NCBI RefSeq assembly: GCF_026210795.1
Contig: NC_089446.1
Coordinates: forward strand, 2,757,001-2,821,000
DNA: 64,000 nucleotides
Direction of reading: 5' to 3'
DNA from: Rhizophagus irregularis
Taxonomy: Eukaryota > Glomeromycota > Glomeromycetes > Glomerales > Glomeraceae
The position numbers were made by a program, and so were the translations under genes. The notes under the pieces are model-generated. The model worked only from the letters and a program-made list of their open reading frames with translations, was not told where the DNA came from and did no database searches. The stretch's first letter is position 1, and every line of letters begins with the position of its first letter. Of the stretch, positions 56,249-64,000 are shown in pieces.

Positions 56249-57208
56249 TTAAGTTTTTAAAGAAATTTTATCATCGAGTAAATATTCTAAAAGAGTATCT
56301 TTTGCATCTTGATAACCATTCCTAGCCGCAATTTTATACCAATATATTGCTTTTTTAAAGTTTTTTCCCGTTCCTTGACCTTCTTCATAAGCAACGGCAA
56401 GTACGTATTGTGCTCCTGCAACATTTTTTTCTGCTGCTATCTTGAAATACTTGAAAGCAAATTCTAGATTAGCAACACAACCATTCCCATTTAAATAATA
56501 ACAACCAAGTAATAAAGCTGCATTGGGATACCCATTTTGTGCTGATATATTCATTAATTCAAAAGCTTTATCATAATTTTTTTCCACTCCAAACCCATGT
56601 TCATACATTCTACCTAAATTATACTGAGCGATTAAATGTCCTTTAACTGCAGCCTTTTGATACCAAGATACTGCTATTTCATAATCTTTTTCTAAATTCT
56701 TCCCTATTTCATATTCGAGTCCTAAATTAACTTGAGCTGAACATTCTCCATTTTCTGCTGCTTTTTGATACCAATATAATGCCATCAATTCATCTTTTGT
56801 TGTACCAATTTCTTGTTCGAAACAAATCGCCAAGTAAAATTGTCCTAGTGCATAATTTTTGGATGCTGATTTTTGAAATAAATTAAAAGCTTCTTCATGA
56901 TTTTGTATTGTACCAATTGCTCTTAAATTAAACCATCCTAATAAACAAATAAGTTCAGCTTTATTTTCATGACTTCTCAAAAGATGATTATAAATTCTTG
57001 TTGCGCTTTGTTTTCGTAATTTAATTTGTTTTACCAATGAATTTCGTATTTCAGGTATCGTACGACCTAAATTATGCTCTTTTATAAATATTTCATTTAA
57101 TTCTGTAATAATTGTCAGCAAAATTTCTTGTTCTTTTATTGATGAATAAATTGTATTACATTTATAAAGTGATGTAAATTGTTTTATTTTTTTTTTGAAA
57201 AGTGACAT
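56249..57208 (-). CDS. Sel1-repeat (SEL1-like TPR) protein
   Basis: 319 residues, no intron. From about residue 85 to 300 there are six Sel1 repeats of about 36 residues with the A..(Y/W)Y.KAA..G...A...LG..Y..G.G consensus: for example ALYWYQKAAENGECSAQVNL, AVSWYQKAAVKGHLIAQYNL and AIYWYKIAARNGYQDAKDTL. Residues 1-80 are helical and charged (LTIITELNEIFIKEHNLGRT) and resemble the linker found before Sel1 repeats in Rhizophagus proteins that also carry a kinase domain. No kinase domain is present here, so this is a stand-alone repeat protein. Sel1 proteins act as scaffolds, in yeast in ER-associated degradation and chitin synthase control. No signal peptide or membrane segment is visible, so a cytosolic scaffold is more likely. 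The partner is unknown. Confidence 0.9.
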   Translation of the reverse strand: MSLFKKKIKQFTSLYKCNTIYSSIKEQEILLTIITELNEIFIKEHNLGRTIPEIRNSLVKQIKLRKQSATRIYNHLLRSHENKAELICLLGWFNLRAIGTIQNHEEAFNLFQKSASKNYALGQFYLAICFEQEIGTTKDELMALYWYQKAAENGECSAQVNLGLEYEIGKNLEKDYEIAVSWYQKAAVKGHLIAQYNLGRMYEHGFGVEKNYDKAFELMNISAQNGYPNAALLLGCYYLNGNGCVANLEFAFKYFKIAAEKNVAGAQYVLAVAYEEGQGTGKNFKKAIYWYKIAARNGYQDAKDTLLEYLLDDKISLKT

Positions 57209-58120
57209 TTTTTTTTTATATATATATGTATAAAAAAGAAAGAAAGAAGTATAAAGGAAGGTTAAATTTTTTTTTTTTTTCTTTTTTTTTTAAGAAAAAA
57301 TTTCAATCCTTTTTTATATGTACCGATGTATGTACAGTACATCAATTTTATAGTTCATACAAGTATGTTCTTTATAGAAGAAAGATGCCTATTGTCGATT
57401 TCTAATTAAAAATGTATAATAAGTTATGCATGTTGGATGCTTGAACAAATTGATGTGCATCAAATAAACAGCCACGTTTCGGGTGTAAACTTTTCGTCAA
57501 GCTGCGCCTCGTTCTTTCAAGTTTTTTTATTCGGCATAGTAAACCATTTTGGTAAACAAAATTTCGCTTTTTTTGGCGTACATAGCTTATTTCGTTGTAT
57601 TTGTCTTATTTTAGTTTAGTAACAGTTACATAAATATAAATCTATGGATTATATAAAGTAAAACCAATTGTTTGGCCATTAAATTGTAATAATGAAAACA
57701 TCATACGGTAAACAATTTATTTATTTTATTTAATATCGGGAAATAAAAATTCGTTGTTTGATAAAAAAAAAAAATTCTGCAAAAAAGGTAACAGATAACC
57801 GACAAATAAAATTTTAAGCATTTCGGAAACGAATAAATAATTTTCTCTCCATTTTCAAACAATAAACTTTTCGTAAGCAGAAAAATTCTCACCAATCGTT
57901 GCTTTTTAAATTTTCATACATCTTGGCGTTTTTATTCTTACGTCTTAATCGTGTCCAAAATAAAATATTATGATATAATGTTTGGAAATCTAATCAAGTT
58001 TAATCAATTATTAATCAAATTAATCAAAATTAATCAAGTTTATTCAAGATAAATAACACACAAAAATTTTATATTTATTTTATTCAAAATTTGAAATAAA
58101 ATTTCCTTTTAACGAATCTT
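57209..58120. other. Intergenic between Sel1 gene and tRNA gene
   Basis: Poly-T/A near the Sel1 start, then spacer. TAATCAA(A/G)-type short repeats (AATCAAGTTTAATCAATTAT) occur at 57993-58045. No gene; frames at 57202-57619 have no pattern. Confidence 0.45.
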
Positions 58121-58203
58121 GCGAGTTTAGCTCAGTTGGGAGAGCGTCAGACTGAAGTTGATTCGTAATCTGAAGGCCGGGTGTTCAATCCACCCAACTC
58201 GCA
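58121..58203 (+). tRNA. tRNA-Phe (GAA) with a 10-nt intron
   Basis: Acceptor stem GCGAGTT pairs with AACTCGC; discriminator A at 58203. D-arm GCTCAGTTGGGAGAGC and T-arm GGGTGTTCAATCCACCC (stem GGGTG/CACCC, loop TTCAATC) are standard, and A and B boxes are intact. The anticodon stem TCAGA pairs with TCTGA and the loop is CTGAAGA after splicing, giving anticodon GAA at 58154-58156. The intron is 58158-58167, one base 3' of the anticodon, the usual eukaryotic nuclear position. CCA is not encoded, as expected. It closely resembles yeast tRNA-Phe in the D and anticodon arms. Mature length before CCA is 73 nt. A short T-run (58221-58233) 17 bp downstream can serve as the RNA polymerase III terminator. 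Confidence 0.97.
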
Positions 58204-58220
58204 AAAATTGACGATTAAAA

Positions 58221-58233
58221 TTTTTTTTTTTTT
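58221..58233 (+). terminator. Poly-T terminator of the tRNA gene
   Basis: A run of at least 11 T begins about 17 bp after the tRNA 3' end, fitting RNA polymerase III termination. T-runs are common here, so only its position supports the call. Confidence 0.6.
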
Positions 58234-60229
58234 CTCATTTGAAATGCTGCGCCCAGATTCTCTCATATTACGATACATATTATGACACTTATTACGTAAT
58301 TTTCTAGGCAAAAATCTTAGTGAAAATCATGTGATCTAATATTGTAATTTAATTGGGTAGTAATGCCTTATATTAAAACTGTGTCAGGTTACGTAAACTG
58401 TCAATCTCTTGTAATCTCTGTCATATATGATGCAATACTTGAATGGTAGTACACAAACATTAATGCCGTCCAACAATACTAATAATTTACTTGTTATTAT
58501 AATTAAATTAAAAATTCTAATGAATATTTGTAATTGATATTCTGATATTTCTGAAAAAAACCATAAAATATAAAATATGGTTTTTATATATATTCCGTTT
58601 TATATTAAGAAATACAGAAAAATGTACAATTTTATATATGCCTTGAATAATATGTTTTTTTCGGTTTTTTTTAAATATGTATAAGACTAATTTTAATTTA
58701 GGTGATTTAACCTATTAGTAAATTTTATATAATTATATAATTTGCCCAAATTTTCAAAAAAAAATGTAAAATGATTACAATAAAAAAAGGACATTATTAA
58801 CAATATAAGAAAACTTGGTTATTATGTTCTATAATATCCAAATAAATAAAATCTATATAAAGTGAAATAAATAATACAAATAATTTTTTTTTTAAAAAAA
58901 AATTATTGATGTAAAATATAAATTTTAGGGAGGTGATTTAACACAGATTATTTAATCCAGAGGCAAGTTAGCAAATCTCTTTTTTTAATATAAGATATAT
59001 TTACTACTTTCTTTATAAAGTAATTTTTTATTATAAATTAATTACAGAAATAAGCAACCTTTTTTTATTATAGAGTTGTTTATTTTTGGATATATTATTT
59101 GAACTTTTTTTTTATTAAGCTGCATTAAATCATCATCTAATTTGTATAAAGATTATACAATGTAATCATAATCAGAAATTAAAAAATAGGAAATTAGTAT
59201 TGATATAGTTGGAAAATTGGACAATATATAATATCAATTTGAAGTTTCTATTTTTGCCATAAAAAAAAAAGAAATTGGAAAATTGGTAATCAATGAAACT
59301 GATGATTATTTTTATTTTTTTTCTTTGTAAAAGCAGAATTATGTTTATTAATAATAATGTTAAAGTAATTAAAGTTTTATATCAGTATAATTTAATATAA
59401 TGTGAATTTTCTAAAAAATGTAATAAATGTAATACTTTTTAATATAATTTAATGAAATACTACATTATTTTTCAGTATAATGCTATATTATTGAATATTT
59501 TTTTTTTAAAAAATGTAACATTTTAACATTCTAATAAAAATAAAACATTTGACCAAAAAATGTGAAATTTACTAAAAAATGTAACATTTAATAAAAAATA
59601 TAGAATTTTCATAAAAAATGTACCATTTGCCAGAAAATCAAAATATTTAACAAAATTTGATTTTATCACCATTTTCAAAATAGTTGATGTAGTGTTGATT
59701 ATGCATAAAATTTGATTTCCCATTAAGAATACTGAATATCTGATCATCATTATATGATCAAATAAATTAACCAATTAAATATTATCATACTATTTATTAA
59801 TAATTTTGTGTTTTAACAAAAGATACATTCAACTTAATATAATGACTTTTACAGAGTATCTAATCAGCACTTTCCTTGGTTGTAAAAAATGTTTATACTA
59901 TAAAAATAAAGGCACTTAGTATTCAAAAAAAATGTGTTTATCATCACGATGTTAGTTAAAGTAATTTATTAATATTTATTATTAAGTATTAACCAATGGT
60001 CAATCTTCAATATTAAAATATGTAATTAATAAATAATGATTATTGCAATATAAATTATGATTTAAGCAGTATTTAAGCTCTTTGCGAAAAAAATTTTATT
60101 AATTTTTCATAAAATTAGATGAGAACTGAATTTTTGGTAAAATTGCAGGCTAATTTGTTGGCAAAACCGTTTAAGGGATAAAGTTCAAATTTACTTTTTG
60201 TTTAGCCTACAATAGCATATTTTAAAGAA
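58234..60229. other. Gene-poor spacer
   Basis: No gene supported. Loose repeats of ATTTNNNAAAAAATGTAACATT type (about 59500-59640), read on either strand, look like a decayed short tandem repeat and explain the frame at 59523-59774. Confidence 0.42.
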
Positions 60230-60486
60230 AAAAAAACTTCTTCACTAAATGCAAAACTAATTTAAATAAAGATAATTCTGAAAATAATAAGTCAAATAAT
60301 AATATTATTGACTTGGATGGATCTGATGATAAGATAAGTGAAAAATCTAATATAGAATAGATAATATCATTTAATTTAATAATAAATTTACTACAGGTTT
60401 AACATTACCATCTAAATGGTTGGAAATAAAAGTATCATTATTGGATGTTATTCTTGCCATATGGGCTGATCGTGCTCGTTTCACTA
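60230..60486 (+). pseudogene. Two exon-like fragments, unknown family
   Basis: 60230-60360 reads NFFTKCKTNLNKDNSENNKS, then NNNIIDLDGSDDKISEKSNI and a TAG. After CAG at 60394-60396, a 90-bp segment (60397-60486) reads LTLPSKWLEIKVSLLDVILA then IWADRARFTK and ends at a GTAAAT donor. The second piece has perfect exon borders and a plausible protein sequence. No donor is seen for the first piece, so the gene is probably broken or the first piece unrelated. Confidence 0.27.
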
Positions 60487-60600
60487 AGTAAATTTTTGTG
60501 ATGTTTGTGATCTGTGTAACTAAAATCCTGATTTTGTACTACTAAACGCATGATAATTCATACTTTAAACCAATCGCTTCTTTGAATAATATATTTTTAT

Positions 60601-60885
60601 ATATAAAAAGTGAATTCTGATATCGCAACTTACTTTTTATATATAAAATCAATATAAAAAAGTAAATTCCGATACTGCAATTCACTTTTTATATATAAAA
60701 TCAATATAAAAAAGTGAATTCTGATACCGCAATTCACTTTTTATATATATAATCAATATAAAAAAGTGAATTCTGATACCGCAATTCACTTTTTATATAT
60801 AAATTAACATAAAAAAGTGAATTCTGATACTGCAATTCACTTTTTATATATAAAATCAATATAAAAAGTGAATTATAATACCATC
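60601..60885. repeat. 52-bp palindromic tandem repeat, block 1
   Basis: About 5.5 units of 51-52 bp. Each unit has an inverted repeat AAAAAGTGAATT ... AATTCACTTTTT around a short centre (CTGATACCGC), joined by ATATATAAAATCAATAT. Every unit can therefore fold as a hairpin. No ORF. Confidence 0.92.
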
Positions 60886-60889
60886 ACTT

Positions 60890-62370
60890 ATATTATATAA
60901 AATCATAGTTTCAGGTCAACAGGTCATTTAGGTTATATTGATTTTACAACCTGAACTGATGCTGAATTGCAATTGCTAAATCGTATTTTTGATAAATTCG
61001 ATTGTCAAACATCATTCTGAATTTAGTCAACTTGTTCAAAACTCTAGTTATAATTAGAAGTAAACAAATGTAAATCTAGTTATTCAGTTAAATCACATGA
61101 TTTATGTTGATCATTTTCTTTTTAGGTCAAATGTTATATGAATTTCCAAAATTGGTAAAATCAATTTTTAAAAAAAATATTTTTTTTGGAATAGGTATTA
61201 ACAAAAAAGAAAATGATCTGCATATACGTGATTGATATCACATAATTAAATGAAATAACAAATTGAACAGTCCTACCTCTAGTTACAATGATATAAAATG
61301 TAGAATTTTTATAAAAATGCTTTATTTCAAATTTTCAATTATTTGCAAGAAAATTAGAATATTTGACAAAAAAAAGTAAAATTTGATTTTAAATGATAAT
61401 ATTATAACAATATTATAAAATCATATAGTGCATATAACTTAGTCACAACAAAAAATTTTTAAATGGCCAAATTTAAAATATCAATTATATCACGTGATAT
61501 GTTAAACTTGCAACTTTATTGGCTAGATTTATATAGTTTAGATTATAATTCTTAATACTAGTCAGACTTATATATAATTTTAGCCAGATTTATAGTTAAA
61601 GGTAATTTTGACTAGATTTACACATAATTTTGGTCAGAATAAAGTGGCCAAATATTTAATTTAAGTAAAATATTCTAACTTTCAACTGCTACTACTTTAT
61701 TAAGAAACATTTTATAAAAAATTTAAACCTATAACTTTGTTAAACTTGTTTTATTTTATCATTGTATAGTTATACTTTACATTTATCATTTTTTTTGAGA
61801 GTAGTAGTTAGTGATACCTGGCTAAACTCTTTTTACCAAAAATTTCAGTTTCATCATCAACCAGTTTCGGTTTCATTGTCGATTAAAACTATATAATAAT
61901 AATTTTTAAGTTTAAATTTTAATTATATAAAATTATAGTTTTATTATAAAAATATATGAAATTATATTATATATATAATAGTTTTATAAATTCCTTTAAA
62001 AAAATATTATTATTTAATATAAATTTATTATTATTTTTTTTTTATAAATAATTATTATAATTAAAAATCCATGGAAATACTATGGAATATTGAATTTCGG
62101 CATTTTGTCTTTTAATTTTAAATGTCTAAACTATTTCAGTTTAGTCAAATAACTAAATATTTCAGTTTCACCCAGGATCTCTGGTAGTAGTGATTTGAAT
62201 TTCATCAATTTTAGTTGTTGTGACTAAGTTGTATGCACTGTATGAGCTAATTTGTTTACTCTGCATTAAAAAGAGTTGATTTCATTACTCAAAATTATTT
62301 TGTAATATCAAAAAATCATCTGATTGATGATCATTTAACTAAATAATAAGTTGAATAAAATTTACATTTG
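60890..62370. other. Spacer between satellite blocks
   Basis: No gene. TTT(A/G)GNCAGATTTATA-type echoes at about 61520-61640 form a weak local repeat. GTGATA-containing AT-rich DNA otherwise. Confidence 0.4.
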
Positions 62371-62475
62371 CAATAAAAGTGAGTTGTGATATTGGAATTC
62401 ATTTTTTTATATTGATTTTATATAATAAAAGTGAGTTATGATATCAGAATTCATTTTTTTATATTAATTTTATAT
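62371..62475. repeat. 52-bp palindromic tandem repeat, block 2
   Basis: Two units of the same family (AAAAGTGAGTTRTGATAT(T/C)RGAATTCATTTTTTTATAT..), 52 bp apart, just left of the hAT-like element. Confidence 0.85.
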
Positions 62476-62501
62476 CAAATAATAAAATTAAGTCTTATTA
62501 G

Positions 62502-62678
62502 TATACATGCCACCCAAATTATTTTGGACTGCCGTAATTATAAGTAAAATCCCAAATTCAATTATGGCATCCCAAATTATTTTGGCACTTTACATAGTAA
62601 ATTATATATAAACCGAATGAATTATGACATCCCAAATTATAATTATGGCATCCCAAAATAATTTGGGCAGCATGTATA
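62502..62678. mobile_element. 177-bp hAT-like MITE with 8-bp target duplication
   Basis: Terminal inverted repeats of 26 bp with two mismatches: TATACATGC(CA)CCCAAATT and the reverse complement of the right end TATACATGC(TG)CCCAAATT, both followed by ATTTTGG. Flanks are identical 8-mers CTTATTAG at 62494-62501 and 62679-62686. An 8-bp target-site duplication is typical of hAT transposons. The interior is non-coding and repeats the CATCCCAAATTAT core of the ends. It is therefore a non-autonomous element moved by a transposase encoded elsewhere. The intact flanks indicate a fairly recent insertion. Confidence 0.85.
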
Positions 62679-62799
62679 CTTATTAGTATTAGTCTCCATA
62701 GTCATATTTTTTTGTAGTTTTCACACTAAATTTTCTCAATAAAATATACTTGAATTTTTAGTATTAGAAAATATTACATTATTTTTCTAAAAAATGAAT

Positions 62800-63170
62800 T
62801 GCACAGTATCAGAATTTACTTTTTTATATTGATTTTATATATAAAAAGTGAATTGCAGTATTAGAATTCCACTTTTTTATATTGATTTTATAATTAAAAA
62901 GTGAATTGCAGTATCAGAATTACCTTTTTTATATTAATTTTATATATAAAAAGTGAGTTATGATATCAGAATTCACTTTTTTATATTAATTTTATATATA
63001 AAAAGTGAGTTATGATATCAGAATTCACTTTTTTATATTGATTTTATATATAAAAAGTGAGTTATGATATCAGAATTCACTTTTTTATATTGATTTTATA
63101 TAAAAAAATTAATTGTGATATTGCAATTCACCTTTTTATACGATTTTAATATAAAAAAGTGAATCGCAAT
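62800..63170. repeat. 52-bp palindromic tandem repeat, block 3
   Basis: About seven units of 52-53 bp. The dominant form has AAAAAGTGAGTTATGATATC and AGAATTCACTTTTTTATAT, with GTGAATTGCAGTAT in the first two. The last units degrade. Same family as the blocks at 60.6 and 62.4 kb, but with unit types particular to this block. Confidence 0.9.
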
Positions 63171-63776
63171 ATTTCAAAAAAAAATGTTTTGCACCATTTT
63201 TTTTTTTGATATTTTAATAAAAATCCTGAAAATTTTCAGGTTTCAGTTTAGATCAGGTTAAACAGATAATTTAATATAACCTAAACTAACTTAACCTAAA
63301 AAAAAATTTCAGGTTAGATTTATCAATTAATCTAATTTAATCTGACCCTTATAAAAACTCTTAATATTTTATGCTTTATAAATGTATACTTCTCTAAGTG
63401 TACATTCTACTATTTTTTTACTATAGTCCTAAAGGAGGTGCACTTAAAAAGGTATCATTATATGTATATTTTCAAATGCAATTTAAATTCCTTAAAAAAA
63501 CTTTTTTATTTTATTTGTATAATTATATTGTAAAATTTTAATTATTCTTACAGTTTTAATAGTTAAATAAACTATTCATTAATTTAAAAAATAATTAAAT
63601 ATTAAAAAAATTTTTTTTTTACAATTAAATTATTAAAAATCTAATATTAAAATATGATTGGACAGAAATAAATAAATTAAAAATAACAAATATTTTGTAG
63701 TTTTATTTAATTAAAAATAATGCACTATCCAAAAATAAGTATAGTTATGTTTATCAAGAAATTTGTTTAGGCATAA
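63171..63776. other. Spacer, nothing recognised
   Basis: Short AGGTTAGATT/AGGTTAAAC-like repeats (63240-63350), possibly a small tandem cluster of CAGGTT/AACCTGAA type on both strands. No gene. Confidence 0.4.
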
Positions 63777-63827
63777 TTTAGTGTAATATTTCAGAAGTGA
63801 TGTAAAATTTTGAAATATTACACTAAA
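63777..63827. repeat. Perfect 17-bp inverted repeat (hairpin)
   Basis: TTTAGTGTAATATTTCA at 63777-63793 and its exact reverse complement at 63811-63827, with a 17-nt spacer. It could form a stable hairpin, and lies 9 bp left of the transposon end. Confidence 0.85.
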
Positions 63828-63836
63828 AATGTAATA

Positions 63837-64000
63837 CAGTCAACCCCCTTTATAGACACCTCCTATATAAGAACTCCCCTTCTTAAGGCACACATTTTTT
63901 AGTCCAAATTTTTATATATATAAAATACCCCTTTTATAATCACTTTATTAGTTATAAGTATAATCACACCAAACGTTAGACCCATATTATAGTAAATATA
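63837..64000. mobile_element. Probable end of a pogo/Tc1-like DNA transposon, cut by the window
   Basis: Begins CAGTCAACCCCCTTTATAGA directly after a TA. CAGT-starting, C-rich inverted ends next to TA are typical of pogo/Fot1-type elements in the Tc1/mariner superfamily. The following 160 bp repeat the theme (ACACCTCCTATATAAGAACT, CCCCTTCTTAAGGC). The other end and any transposase lie outside the window, so length and activity are unknown. Confidence 0.45.

Noticed and set aside
60601-63170. CRISPR-like regular repeats
   Set aside because: Units are contiguous palindromic tandem repeats without unique spacers, in a eukaryotic context.

Overview
The window looks like nuclear DNA of an arbuscular mycorrhizal fungus, most likely Rhizophagus or a close Glomeromycotina relative. 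The evidence is the extreme A+T content with long poly-A/poly-T runs, short spliceosomal introns of the GTAAAT...TAG/CAG type, and the mix of families: F-box/LRR, BTB-BACK-TLDc, Sel1-repeat and many MATA-type HMG-box proteins. A nuclear tRNA-Phe with an intron between positions 37 and 38 confirms a eukaryote. The species is inferred from family content, because no search could be run.

Layout. 0-15 kb: a possible 3' coding fragment at the left edge, an F-box protein (807-2306), a degraded F-box/LRR piece (about 3.9-4.1 kb), a small secreted protein (6215-6649), a stop-interrupted pseudogene (7.7-8.0 kb), a second F-box protein on the minus strand (8565-10214), a two-exon BTB-BACK-TLDc gene (11459-12940), and a nine-exon gene for a lysine-rich protein that no single ORF reveals (13757-15168). 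15-23.9 kb: no intact gene; two short inverted-repeat elements, an old direct duplication, and a relic carrying motif C of a family B DNA polymerase of linear-plasmid type.

23.9-53.9 kb: the main feature, an array of nine HMG-box genes and one probable relic with no other protein gene between them. Four minus-strand genes (24.4, 36.7, 39.3, 43.2 kb) share an RPPNGFLLCRKNVH-type box. Two adjacent minus-strand genes (50.7, 53.8 kb) have the more canonical PNAFIIYRK box and long Asn/Ser-rich tails. Three small genes (29.0 and 31.2 kb plus, 46.3 kb minus) have degenerate boxes. Most share an FPP...ELI-like motif just before the box, which points to local duplication and divergence from one ancestor.

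53.9-64 kb: a stand-alone Sel1-repeat gene (56249-57208), the tRNA-Phe gene (58121-58203), then gene-poor DNA with a 52-bp palindromic tandem repeat in three blocks, a 177-bp hAT-like miniature transposon with an 8-bp target-site duplication, and what looks like one end of a pogo-like transposon leaving the window.

The genes do not form a pathway in the bacterial sense. The F-box and BTB proteins are probably substrate adaptors of ubiquitin ligases, the HMG proteins are probably DNA-binding regulators, and the secreted protein is a candidate extracellular factor. These are the kinds of family known to be expanded in Glomeromycotina.
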